This document shows positions 47,546 to 56,450 of a DNA stretch of 64,000 nucleotides, one piece after another. The stretch comes from Shewanella sp. c952 (GTDB lineage Bacteria > Pseudomonadota > Gammaproteobacteria > Enterobacterales > Shewanellaceae). The translations under genes were made by a program, and so were the position numbers. Within the stretch, counting starts at the first letter, position 1; each line of letters opens with the position of its first letter. The stretch lies in the NCBI RefSeq assembly GCF_019654975.1, contig NZ_BPEW01000019.1, positions 1 through 64,000 on the forward strand, in the 5' to 3' direction. The notes under the pieces were generated by a model. It worked only from the letters and a program-made list of their open reading frames with translations, was not told where the DNA came from and searched no databases.

Positions 47546-47767
47546 ATGTCTCAACAAGGTTCCGCAGGCAATGTTATCGCCGCTATCGCAAGCTTTTTCT
47601 TTCCCGGTCTTGGGCAATTAGTACAAGGTCGCATATTAGCGGCATTGGTGTTTTGTATTGTCGCGGTAGTCGGTTATGCCATGTGGTGGTTGATCTTCCC
47701 TGCGATTATCGGCGGTATTGCTCATCTGTGGAGTATTATCGATGCGGCTAGATTTCGCGCCAACTAG
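47546..47767 (+). CDS. Small two-segment membrane protein
   Basis: A 73-residue protein, MSQQGSAGNVIAAIASFFFP..., with two hydrophobic segments (about 10-30 and 33-62) linked by GLGQLVQGR, reminiscent of TM2-type proteins. An upstream ATG at 47474 is in frame, but AAGGA lies at 47532-47536 before 47546, so I prefer the short form. It is divergent from the YihY gene and 52 bases before a DUF2959-like gene. Role unknown. Confidence 0.68.
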   Translation: MSQQGSAGNVIAAIASFFFPGLGQLVQGRILAALVFCIVAVVGYAMWWLIFPAIIGGIAHLWSIIDAARFRAN

Positions 47768-47819
47768 TGTATTTAAGTCTAGCCCCTAAATTTTAGAATC
47801 ACTTTCAGGATTGAATAAG

Positions 47820-48467
47820 ATGAAGAAAATATTATCGGTTGCCATTGTTAGCGCCAGCTTGTTATTGACTGGCTGCCAAAGCGCTTACTATGGTGCGATG
47901 GAAAAAGTCGGTTACCATAAACGCGATATCATGGTCGATCGAGTTGAAGACGCTAAAGAGTCTCAAGAGGAAGCACAAGAGCAGTTTAGCTCTGCACTTG
48001 AAGAGATGCAGGCACTGCTTAATCATGACGGTGGCGATTTAGAAAGTGCTTACAATAAAGCCAAGGATGAGTATGAGTCAGCCCAAGATGCCGCCGATGA
48101 TGTGACTAACCGTATTGATAAAGTTGAAGATGTAGCCGAAGCCCTTTTCGATGAATGGCAGACCGAAATAGGTGAGATAAGTAAAGCTAGCTTGCGTCGT
48201 AATAGCGAATCTAAGCTAAAAGAGACTCGCCGCTCATATACTCAGCTCGTCAAAAGTATGCGTCGCGCTGAAAGTAAAATGCCACCAGTACTCACAGCAA
48301 TGAAAGACAATATGCTGTACTTAAAGCATAACCTTAACGCCCAAGCAATTGGTGCTATCAAGGGTGAGTTTACGAGTTTGCAAACTGACATCTCAGGTCT
48401 TATCAAAGAGATGAATAAATCAATTGATGAGTCTACTAAGTTTATTGCGACCTTAGAAGGCAAATAA
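47820..48467 (+). CDS. DUF2959-like lipoprotein with long coiled coil
   Basis: About 215 residues. A lipoprotein signal (lipobox LLTGC, near residue 18) is followed by a highly charged, nearly all-helical region with heptad-like spacing (about 40-100 and 130-210), the pattern of DUF2959. The TTG at 47811 has no room for the AGGA at 47807-47810, whereas ATG 47820 lies 9 bases after it. It sits in the cell envelope. Function unknown. Confidence 0.7.
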   Translation: MKKILSVAIVSASLLLTGCQSAYYGAMEKVGYHKRDIMVDRVEDAKESQEEAQEQFSSALEEMQALLNHDGGDLESAYNKAKDEYESAQDAADDVTNRIDKVEDVAEALFDEWQTEIGEISKASLRRNSESKLKETRRSYTQLVKSMRRAESKMPPVLTAMKDNMLYLKHNLNAQAIGAIKGEFTSLQTDISGLIKEMNKSIDESTKFIATLEGK

Positions 48468-48487
48468 GCGCTGTCTAAAGTGAGGTT

Positions 48488-48507
48488 CCTAAGCCTGCAG
48501 GCTTAGG
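48488..48507 (+). other. Short perfect hairpin after the DUF2959-like gene
   Basis: CCTAAGCC (48488-48495) and GGCTTAGG (48500-48507), loop TGCA, extendable by GGT/ACC. It has no T run, so it is a stem of uncertain function. Confidence 0.5.
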
Positions 48508-48649
48508 CACCAAACTTGTGACTTACCGCTGTATTTTTCATAATTTAAACTTCAGTTTACAACCTCCCTCACAACATACGCACACCGCTAGAACTTCTCC
48601 ATTTAAAAAGTTTCACAATAGTATCAATCATTATTGAACAGACACCGTT

Positions 48650-49864
48650 ATGAGCTTTATCGAATCCTTAACGCTTACATTAGCACTCACCTACAGTGTT
48701 AGCCTGCTTTATTGGAGTGGCAAAAAATGGGGAGCAGCAGCAAGCGGAGTCCTCGTTTCAGCCGCTATCTTATCGAGTCTATATTGGCCCCTAATAGCTG
48801 CTCTCGCGATTGCAGTCATCATCATAGGCTTAGTTAACAAGTTCCAGCCTCAAGTCGCTCAGGGCGATATGAGGAGCAATAACCTTCGTGAAGGAGTCCA
48901 ACATCTGCTGGCACTGTCGATGCTGCTGGTTGGGGTGCAATTTGCCGTGAACAGTGCACTGCTCAAAGCTGGCGTGACCCCATGGCTAATGCGCCCAGAT
49001 GTGGGCGACGCCTTCCTGCCCATTGCAGGCGGCATCGAACTAAAAGCCATCGTGACACTGGGTATATGGGATCAAACCCACCCTGCTGCCGCAGTCATGC
49101 TCACCGTCGTGCTATTAACTGGCTTGCTCTGTAAACGTGCATTTTGCGGCTGGGCTTGCCCACTTGGACTCGCTGGAGAGTACCTGTATAAACTCAGAAA
49201 GCGCTTTATCAAAGCTGAATACTTGCCACCTGCATGGTTGGATTGGCCGCTAAGAATGCTCAAGTATCTAATCTTAGCTGGCTTGCTATACATTATTATA
49301 GGAATGCCTGCTGCTGGTATCCCAGGCTATTTAAATAGTAATTACCACAAGATAGCTGATCTCAAAATGGCGCTGTTTTTTATCACTCCAGGCTTAGTCA
49401 CGCTGCTGTGTTTCGGCTTTATCTTGAGTCTGTCGGCATGGCGTCGACAAGGGTTTTGCCGTTACATCTGCCCTTATGGCGCACTACTGGGGCTAGTTAG
49501 CTTTCTAAGCCCCTTTAAAATCCGCCGCAGCACACAGCATTGCTTGATTGAAAGTAAAGGCATGAACTGTGATAAGTGCACTCGTGCTTGTCCGGCGAAT
49601 ATTAGCGTGCATACTCAGCTCAATGTTCGCTCAGACGAATGCCAAGCCTGTATGAGGTGCGTGTCTGCTTGCCCGAAACCAGAGGCATTACACCTTAGCA
49701 CTCGCAATGGCATTAAGTTGTCAGCACGAGGCCTTACCATTGGCTTAATAGTGCTACTGTTTTTAATCCCACTTATCGCCTATCTAAGTGGTTTCTGGGT
49801 TAGCCAGACTCCAACAGAAACGAGGATGTATTTGATCCAGCATTTAAACTCGATAGGTCATTAG
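48650..49864 (+). CDS. NapH/YccM-like membrane polyferredoxin
   Basis: A 404-residue protein with about eight membrane segments. Two loops have the NapH-type CGWACPLG and CRYICPYG motifs, and two [4Fe-4S] ferredoxin motifs follow: CDKCTRACP and CQACMRCVSACP. The fold suits electron transfer from quinol to a periplasmic partner. No partner gene is adjacent, so the acceptor is unknown. The last membrane segment is near the C-terminus. Confidence 0.8.
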   Translation: MSFIESLTLTLALTYSVSLLYWSGKKWGAAASGVLVSAAILSSLYWPLIAALAIAVIIIGLVNKFQPQVAQGDMRSNNLREGVQHLLALSMLLVGVQFAVNSALLKAGVTPWLMRPDVGDAFLPIAGGIELKAIVTLGIWDQTHPAAAVMLTVVLLTGLLCKRAFCGWACPLGLAGEYLYKLRKRFIKAEYLPPAWLDWPLRMLKYLILAGLLYIIIGMPAAGIPGYLNSNYHKIADLKMALFFITPGLVTLLCFGFILSLSAWRRQGFCRYICPYGALLGLVSFLSPFKIRRSTQHCLIESKGMNCDKCTRACPANISVHTQLNVRSDECQACMRCVSACPKPEALHLSTRNGIKLSARGLTIGLIVLLFLIPLIAYLSGFWVSQTPTETRMYLIQHLNSIGH

Positions 49865-49892
49865 CAAGCGACTTGCTAAAGCAAAAATTATT

Positions 49893-49924
49893 GGGCAATT
49901 CATCGCTATGAGTTGCCCTTTTTT
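49893..49924 (+). terminator. Terminator after the polyferredoxin gene
   Basis: GGGCAA (49893-49898) pairs with TTGCCC (49913-49918), extended by an inner TCAT/ATGA pair, followed by a T run to 49924. Confidence 0.8.
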
Positions 49925-50180
49925 AAATCTAAATTTTTGTTAATGGAGAAAGTTGGAACCATCTAAAACTTTCGCACTCTGATTATATGAGGCCAATGTT
50001 TACGCGCCAATTTTATTAGCTAACCACTGTAAAATGCTTTGCTAAATATTTGTTTTCTTGTTTTGTTCATCATCCCAACTGCACATTCCTAGTTAGGTTT
50101 GGCACCAGATTCAGTTTCGACGCTAGCGCACTCCAAATTGAACACCTTTTACGGCAATCCATATGGGTTGCCTTTTTTTT
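49925..50180 (+). ncRNA. Candidate small RNA ending in an orphan terminator
   Basis: No open reading frame of note lies in this stretch, yet it ends in a strong intrinsic terminator: GGCAATCC (50153-50160) and GGGTTGCC (50165-50172), loop ATAT, then eight T. The previous terminator ends at 49924, so a separate transcript must end here. The transcript start is unknown and no clear promoter stands out. It could be a small RNA or a leftover from a lost gene. Confidence 0.35.
50153..50180 (+). terminator. Intrinsic terminator without an annotated gene upstream
   Basis: 8-bp stem with one G-T pair, tetraloop ATAT and TTTTTTTT. It lies 92 bases before the DUF418-like gene. Confidence 0.85.
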
Positions 50181-50272
50181 GTTTTAAACATTTACATGAA
50201 AAAGGCTAATTGATTCAGTTTGATAATATCCTTTTTAAGTTGGCGCTGATAATGTAATCAGCTCTTACAAAC

Positions 50273-51484
50273 ATGGAAGCTTTATCAAAGATGGAATTAC
50301 AACAACAGTCACTACAGGGCAATAAGCTGTCGCTTGAGCCCGCCCGCAACGCTAATATCGATTCGATTAGAGGCCTAGCAGTGCTGGGCATTTTATTTAT
50401 CAACATCTACTTCTTTGGTAATGGCTATTTGGGCTATGCCGATCATGAAAGTGTCCCACTGCATGACACCTTAACAATGCTGTTCAGTAACTTTTTTCTA
50501 GAAGGTAGATTCATTAGCCTCTTTTCAATACTGTTTGGTGTCGGGCTAGCCATTCAATACGATAAGTTGTCGACTCAAGGTGGAGACGCATACAAAGCCA
50601 TGAAGTCCAGATTAAAATGGCTGCTACTATTTGGCGCGATCCATGCCGTATTTATCTGGTACGGTGACATACTGTTTACCTATGCCCTCGGTGGGTTTGT
50701 GGCACTTTGCTACCTTAAGCTCGATAATCGTAAACTGATAAAGAAATCAGTTATGTTCATCACTATCCCACTATTTCTCATGACCATAATCAGTTTATTT
50801 GCACCAGAAGAGCCTATTATCCGTGGCACAGCCCTTTTTGAAGAGGACGTATCGATTTGGTCTGCAGCCTACAGTGAACAACTAATGATGCAATTTATCA
50901 TCTTTGTTGGACTACTATTTATCACTCCGTTCACGACTATGTGGATGGCTGCAGGTTTAATGCTATTAGGAGTGATGTTGTATCGAAAAGGTGTATTTGA
51001 AAAAGGCTTTAGTCAAAAACAGCTAGTGGTGTTTGCCCTAAGCACCTTACTACTTTCTGCTGTCGATAGTTTATGTTCACTTGCCGCAGATCCTAAATTG
51101 GTCTCATTGTCTATAACCATAGTGATGGCCAGTGCTATTCCGATGGCGCTCATTTATCTTCATCTGGCGGTAAAACTATGCCAAAACCGTGCAAACGTAT
51201 TGGCTCCGTTACAGAAAGTCGGTCGCCTAGCATTTAGCCTCTACATACTACAGTCAGTTTGCGGGGTACTGCTGTTTCGCCATTTTGCACCAACATTAAC
51301 GAGTACTCTCGACCGCCCAGAGTACATGTTGATTGCCATTGGCTTTTCTATCTTCCAAGTCATGCTAGCCAGTATCTACCTTAAGTATTTCAATCAAGGA
51401 CCACTGGAGTGGTTATGGCGCAGACTTGCAAGCCAAAAACCGATAAATCCAGAGTCAACGCCAATAGCTGCAACTGACAGCTAA
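50273..51484 (+). CDS. DUF418-like (YeiB) membrane protein
   Basis: A 403-residue integral membrane protein with about ten segments. SIRGLAVLGILFINIYFFG at the N-terminus and the GPLEWLWRRL at the C-terminus are the DUF418/YeiB hallmarks. The ATG at 50273 lacks a good ribosome site; ATG 50291 is an alternative. It is followed by a long repeat region. Function in bacteria is not settled. Confidence 0.75.
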   Translation: MEALSKMELQQQSLQGNKLSLEPARNANIDSIRGLAVLGILFINIYFFGNGYLGYADHESVPLHDTLTMLFSNFFLEGRFISLFSILFGVGLAIQYDKLSTQGGDAYKAMKSRLKWLLLFGAIHAVFIWYGDILFTYALGGFVALCYLKLDNRKLIKKSVMFITIPLFLMTIISLFAPEEPIIRGTALFEEDVSIWSAAYSEQLMMQFIIFVGLLFITPFTTMWMAAGLMLLGVMLYRKGVFEKGFSQKQLVVFALSTLLLSAVDSLCSLAADPKLVSLSITIVMASAIPMALIYLHLAVKLCQNRANVLAPLQKVGRLAFSLYILQSVCGVLLFRHFAPTLTSTLDRPEYMLIAIGFSIFQVMLASIYLKYFNQGPLEWLWRRLASQKPINPESTPIAATDS

Positions 51485-51621
51485 CAACTAACGAGAACGT
51501 ACTTTATAGGGGGAATTCCTCCTTCTATACAGCACGTTGATCTTAAGAGTAGCCATCAATTATCAACAAATCGCCTTGAAGCTGCTGATCTTTCGAACTC
51601 GAAGGGTCGCACTTCTTGGCT

Positions 51622-52189
51622 TGTATAAATACCAACACTCCCCATGACTAAATGGATTTAGAAATACTAAGCAATATCGGTAATATTTCAGGTGCCATGG
51701 GTGCAGGCATAAATGTTCCAGATACAAACCCTTGTAGTACATCCTCTACTTCGGGGATAAATACATCTGACCGCCAAAGGCCTATGACATTCCCTATATC
51801 ACTTAGGCATTCCCCGCATCCCTGTGGGTCAAGGTGGGAATGCCAATAAATGAATGGAACACTCTTACTCATAAAGTGTTGGCCATGTATAAATACCAGC
51901 ACTACCCATCCATGGGTGCTGGCATAAATGTTCCAGACATAAACCCCCTTGTAGTACATCCTGTACTTCGGGGATAAATACATCTGACCGCCAAAGGCCT
52001 ATGATATTCCCTATATCACTTAGGCATTCCCCACATCCCTGTGGGTCAAGGAGGGAATGCCAATAAATGAATGGAACATTTGTGGCCATGTATAAATACC
52101 AGCACTACCCATCCATGGGTACTGGCATAAATGTTCCAGACATAAACCCCCTTGTAGTACATCCTGTACTTCGGGGATAAATACATCCA
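51622..52189. repeat. Tandem array of hairpin-rich units
   Basis: Three related units start with TGTATAAATACC at 51622, 51886 and 52089. Unit 2 is about 203 bp, unit 1 carries an extra stretch of about 60 bp, and unit 3 is cut at about 101 bp. Inside, perfect or near-perfect palindromes recur with an apex of TCC or CC: CCCATCCATGGG (51905-51916), GTACATCCTGTAC (51954-51966), CCCACATCCCTGTGGG (52030-52045), and ATACATCCATGTAT at 52181-52194. The 800-base gap 51485-52284 holds this array and the typA terminator, and no coding gene. Confidence 0.8.
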
Positions 52190-52194
52190 TGTAT

Positions 52195-52230
52195 AAAAAA
52201 GCCCCGAGCATTTTCATGCTCAGGGCTTTT
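52195..52230 (-). terminator. Terminator after typA
   Basis: On the minus strand AAAAGCCCTGAGCA pairs with TGCTCGGGGCTTTT with one mismatch, then TTTTTTAT. It lies 55 bases beyond the typA stop. Confidence 0.82.
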
Positions 52231-52284
52231 ATAACTTTATGCTTCAAACAAACTAACTAACTGCGCAGCATAAGCTGCAGCAAA

Positions 52285-54111
52285 TTATTTTGCGTCTTTA
52301 GAAGTACGGTTATGACGCTTACGATCGTTTTCGCTCAAGTAACGCTTACGAATACGAATGTTCAGCGGTGTTACTTCTACTAGCTCGTCATCATCGATGA
52401 ACTCAAGCGCTTGCTCAAGTGTCATGTCGATATGTGGAGTTAGTACTTGTGCTTCATCAGTACCTGATGCGCGCATGTTGGTAAGCTGCTTACCTTTCAA
52501 ACAGTTAACTGTAAGATCGTTAGCGCGGGCATGTAGACCAACGACTTGACCTTCATAAACTTCTGCAGCGTGGGTAATAAATAGACGACCACGTGCTTGA
52601 AGGTTAAACAATGCAAATGTCAGTGCTTTACCTGTTGCGTTAGAGATCAATACGCCACGAGCACGTTGACCAATATCGCCGCCTTTCACTGGACCGTAAT
52701 GGTCGAATGAATGGTAAATAAGACCAGAACCTGAAGTGGCAGTCATGAAGTCAGTTTGGAAACCGATTAGACCACGGCTAGGGATAATGAAGTCGATACG
52801 CACACGACCCTTACCATCCATTTGCATGTCTTTCATGTCACCCTTACGGATGCCAAGCTTCTCGATAACACTACCTTGATGCTCTTCTTCAACATCAACA
52901 GTCAAGTTTTCGTACGGCTCAGACATGACGCCATCGATCTCTTTTTCGATAACTTCTGGACGAGATACTGCTAGCTCGTAACCTTCACGACGCATGTTTT
53001 CAATCAAGATTGAAAGGTGAAGTTCACCACGGCCTGATACGCGGAAACGATCTGGGCTTTCGGTTTCTTCAACACGTAGTGCTACGTTATGAACAAGCTC
53101 CTGCTGCAAACGCTCAAGGATGTTACGTGAAGTTACGTACTTACCTTCTTTACCTGCGAATGGAGATGTGTTGACTTGGAAAGTCATTGTTAGTGTTGGT
53201 TCATCAACAGACAATGCTGGTAACGCTTCTACTGTAGTAGGCGCACAGATCGTGTCTGAAATTTGCAGTTGACCAAGACCGGTAATTGCAACGATGTCAC
53301 CCGCGTTAGCTTCAGCAACTTCGTGACGTTCAAGACCCATGTAACCTAATACTTGGCCCATTTTACCATTACGTTTCTTACCATCAGCACCAATAATAGT
53401 GACCTGTTGGTTAGTTTTAACGCTACCACGCTTGATGCGACCAATACCGATAACACCCACGTATGAGTTGTAATCGATTTGCGAGATTTGCATCTGGAAA
53501 TCACCTTCAGCATCAGCATCAGGAGATGAAACTTTCTCAACGATAGTTTCGAATAACGGAGTCATATCTTCGCTAGTTTCGTCTGGATCTAACGTTGCAA
53601 AACCGTTTAGTGCAGAAGCATAAACGATTGGGAAGTCTAACTGCTCGTCAGTTGCGCCTAGGTTGTCAAACAAGTCGAATACTTGGTCGATAACCCAATC
53701 AGGACGTGCGCCGGGACGGTCAATCTTGTTAATAACAACGATTGGCTTAAGACCTTGAGCAAATGCTTTCTTAGTCACGAAGCGAGTTTGTGGCATTGGA
53801 CCATCTACTGCATCAACTAGTAGCAATACTGAGTCAACCATAGATAAAACACGCTCTACCTCACCACCGAAATCGGCGTGACCAGGGGTATCAACGATGT
53901 TGATACGGTAATCGTTCCACTTGATGGCAGTGTTCTTGGCCAGAATCGTGATACCACGTTCTTTTTCAAGATCATTTGAATCCATCACCCGCTCAGTGGC
54001 TTCTCCTCGAGACTCAAGGGTTCCTGACTGCGCCAGCATCTTATCAACCAAGGTAGTCTTACCATGGTCAACGTGTGCAATAATGGCGATGTTACGTAAA
54101 TTCTCTAACAC
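52285..54111 (-). CDS. typA: Ribosome-associated GTPase TypA/BipA
   Basis: About 608 residues (E. coli 607). G1 [10 protein letters not shown]3 [11 protein letters not shown]4 NKIDRP are readable, and the translation-factor domains and BipA C-terminus follow. TypA helps assemble the large ribosomal subunit at low temperature and supports stress responses. The frame extends to 54159, but GTG 54111 follows AGAGG on the minus strand and gives [17 protein letters not shown], close to E. coli [17 protein letters not shown], so I chose it. Divergent from glnA, as in E. coli. Confidence 0.95.
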   Translation of the reverse strand: MLENLRNIAIIAHVDHGKTTLVDKMLAQSGTLESRGEATERVMDSNDLEKERGITILAKNTAIKWNDYRINIVDTPGHADFGGEVERVLSMVDSVLLLVDAVDGPMPQTRFVTKKAFAQGLKPIVVINKIDRPGARPDWVIDQVFDLFDNLGATDEQLDFPIVYASALNGFATLDPDETSEDMTPLFETIVEKVSSPDADAEGDFQMQISQIDYNSYVGVIGIGRIKRGSVKTNQQVTIIGADGKKRNGKMGQVLGYMGLERHEVAEANAGDIVAITGLGQLQISDTICAPTTVEALPALSVDEPTLTMTFQVNTSPFAGKEGKYVTSRNILERLQQELVHNVALRVEETESPDRFRVSGRGELHLSILIENMRREGYELAVSRPEVIEKEIDGVMSEPYENLTVDVEEEHQGSVIEKLGIRKGDMKDMQMDGKGRVRIDFIIPSRGLIGFQTDFMTATSGSGLIYHSFDHYGPVKGGDIGQRARGVLISNATGKALTFALFNLQARGRLFITHAAEVYEGQVVGLHARANDLTVNCLKGKQLTNMRASGTDEAQVLTPHIDMTLEQALEFIDDDELVEVTPLNIRIRKRYLSENDRKRHNRTSKDAK

Positions 54112-54640
54112 GGCTAAACCTCTTACCATCGGTATAAAAATATAGGGGGGTACTGACAACTGCTAAACCAAACTAGTATAGTAGTTGCAATAAAAAGCGT
54201 GACATTCTACTCTAGGTAGCGAGTATCTCACAGGATTATTTTTAACCAATCGTTAAAAATAACGCTTGCCCGTTGCTTTTCTCCACCATAACGCCCGCTT
54301 TATATACACTTTTTATCAATCACTTTACTGACATTAATTATATTCTCGCTCTCTATTACTCTGCAATTTTCAGTTGTTTGGGGTTATTTTTAGTCTTTCT
54401 GCTACCAAATATCCTGTTTCATTGGCCTTTTCCGTGTTTTTACCATCATGCCCGTTAATCGACCATTTCAGTATCGATGTTCTTCTAAGGTCTAAACTGT
54501 CTTGTATTTAAATAACACTTATCTATATTCGGTCGAGTTTTCTTTGACTTACCCCCTATAAAAAATCCTCCTGCTTGTTATTCTTGGCGTCAGCTTTTGC
54601 AATTTGAGCCGTTATTTATATATAGGTAACAGATCAAATT

Positions 54641-54694
54641 GCACAATTATGTCGCATGCACCAAAATGATCCGTCGGGCGCACCATTAAAGTGC
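54641..54694 (+). promoter_or_regulatory. NtrC-type enhancer sites upstream of glnA
   Basis: GCACCATTAAAGTGC (54680-54694) fits the GCAC-N7-GTGC pattern of NtrC. A poorer second site, GCACAATTATGTCGC, is at 54641-54655. They lie about 65-120 bases before the sigma-54 element, the usual distance. Confidence 0.6.
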
Positions 54695-54758
54695 AAAAAA
54701 CGACAAGGTTAGTTTTGCCACTTAGTCATAATTGATTAATATCAATTAGTTACATGTT

Positions 54759-54774
54759 TGGCATGACTCTCGCT
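54759..54774 (+). promoter_or_regulatory. Sigma-54 promoter of glnA
   Basis: TGGCATGACTCTCGCT has GG at 54760-54761 and GC at 54772-54773, the exact GG-N10-GC spacing. The -12 element reads TCGC instead of TTGC. It is 84 bases before the glnA start. The rest of the 698-base gap between typA and glnA shows no gene I would support. Confidence 0.78.
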
Positions 54775-54857
54775 TTAAACAAAGCAGAATCGCACTATGC
54801 GCTAAACATTAAGATAAGAACAAGGGATAACCCTTTACCCTACTCGGAGACTTTAGA

Positions 54858-56267
54858 ATGTCAGCTGAATCAGTTTTACAACAACTAAAAGAATTAGAAG
54901 TTAAGTTTGTTGATTTGCGTTTTACCGACACCATAGGTAAAGAGCAACATGTTTCAATTCCTAGCCATCAGGTTGATGAAGACTTTTTCGAAGACGGTAA
55001 GATGTTCGATGGTTCTTCAATCTCAGGCTGGAAAGGCATTAACGAATCAGACATGGTATTAATGCCAGATGCTGCAAGTTTCGTACTTGACCCTTTCACA
55101 GCAGAGACAACAGCTAACATTCGTTGTGACATCTTAAACCCAGGCACTATGACAGGTTACAACCGTGACCCTCGTTCAATTGCTAAGAAAGCGGAAGACT
55201 ACTTACGCTCTACAGGTATCGCAGATACTGTATTGATTGGTCCAGAGCCAGAGTTTTTCCTATTTGACGATGTTAAATATGGTGCTGACATGTCTGGCTG
55301 TTTCTACAAAGTAGATGCAGAAGAAGCTGCTTGGAACTCAGGTACAAGCTACGAAGATGGCAACAAAGGTCATCGTCCAGGTGTTAAAGGCGGTTACTTC
55401 CCAGTCGCTCCTGTTGATTCGTCACAAGATATCCGTAGTGCTATGTGTTTAGTACTTGAAGAGATGGGCCAAGTTGTTGAAGCGCATCACCATGAAGTAG
55501 CAACTGCTGGTCAAAACGAAATTGCGACTCGCTTTAATACTCTTACGCTTAAGGCTGATGAAGTTCAGGTACTTAAGTACGTTATTCATAACGTTGCTCA
55601 CGCTTACAACAAGACTGCTACGTTTATGCCTAAGCCAATCGTTGGTGACAACGGTAGCGGTATGCACGTTCACCAGTCTCTAGCTAAAGATGGCGTTAAC
55701 ATCTTTGCTGGTGACAAGTACGGTGGATTGAGCGAAACAGCACTATTTTACATCGGTGGTATCATTAAGCATGCGCGTGCAATTAACGCATTTGCTAACC
55801 CATCAACTAACTCTTACAAGCGTCTTATTCCGCACTTTGAAGCGCCAGTAATGCTAGCTTACTCAGCAGCTAACCGTAGCGCTTCAATCCGTATCCCAGT
55901 GGTACCAAGTGCAAAAGCACGTCGTATTGAGCTACGTTTTGGTGACCCAATGGCAAACCCATACTTAGCATTCTCAGCAATGTTGATGGCTGGCCTTGAC
56001 GGTATTCAAAACAAGATCCACCCAGGTGAAGCAATGGATAAAGATCTTTATGATCTTCCTGCTGAAGAAGCTGCTGAAATCCCAACAGTTGCGACTTCAC
56101 TAGAAAATGCACTTGAGTGCCTAGACGCTGACCGTGAGTTCTTAACTCGTGGCGACGTATTCAGCAACGACTTCATTGATTCTTACATCAAACTTAAGTC
56201 AGTTGACGTTGAGCGTGTGAACCAAACAACTCACCCAGTAGAGTTCGAGCTTTACTACAGCTTGTAA
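54858..56267 (+). CDS. glnA: Glutamine synthetase type I
   Basis: A 469-residue GSI enzyme making glutamine from glutamate, ammonia and [34 protein letters not shown] and the [11 protein letters not shown] region carry active-site residues. The adenylylation Tyr is in [10 protein letters not shown] near residue 397, so GlnE-type control is expected, together with the sigma-54/NtrC promoter. No ntrBC follow; the gene ends at a strong terminator. Confidence 0.97.
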   Translation: MSAESVLQQLKELEVKFVDLRFTDTIGKEQHVSIPSHQVDEDFFEDGKMFDGSSISGWKGINESDMVLMPDAASFVLDPFTAETTANIRCDILNPGTMTGYNRDPRSIAKKAEDYLRSTGIADTVLIGPEPEFFLFDDVKYGADMSGCFYKVDAEEAAWNSGTSYEDGNKGHRPGVKGGYFPVAPVDSSQDIRSAMCLVLEEMGQVVEAHHHEVATAGQNEIATRFNTLTLKADEVQVLKYVIHNVAHAYNKTATFMPKPIVGDNGSGMHVHQSLAKDGVNIFAGDKYGGLSETALFYIGGIIKHARAINAFANPSTNSYKRLIPHFEAPVMLAYSAANRSASIRIPVVPSAKARRIELRFGDPMANPYLAFSAMLMAGLDGIQNKIHPGEAMDKDLYDLPAEEAAEIPTVATSLENALECLDADREFLTRGDVFSNDFIDSYIKLKSVDVERVNQTTHPVEFELYYSL

Positions 56268-56307
56268 TCTATAAGCCGCTGTAGTGGCTTAACGGGAACA
56301 AAATAAT

Positions 56308-56339
56308 AAGCCCTAAGCAGAAATGCTTAGGGCTTTTTT
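56308..56339 (+). terminator. Terminator after glnA
   Basis: Perfect 12-bp stem AAGCCCTAAGCA (56308-56319) and TGCTTAGGGCTT (56324-56335) around loop GAAA, then a T run. Confidence 0.9.
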
Positions 56340-56450
56340 GTGCTTACAATTCAAGCGTTTCTTTTTTGTACAATGCGACTACAATGATCAGCAGCTATAG
56401 TTATGACAGTAACTAGGTTTACCGTATTTGTCACACAAGAAGGAACTGCT

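Noticed and set aside
51652..52247. Open frames on both strands in the tandem repeats, for example 51648-51983 minus and 52020-52247 minus
   Set aside because: They follow the repeat periodicity, lack ribosome sites and read similar peptides only because the DNA repeats.
54273..54458. A 61-codon frame in the typA-glnA gap that looks hydrophobic
   Set aside because: No ribosome site, low-complexity Phe/Leu composition from AT-rich DNA, and it sits in a regulatory gap between two divergent genes.
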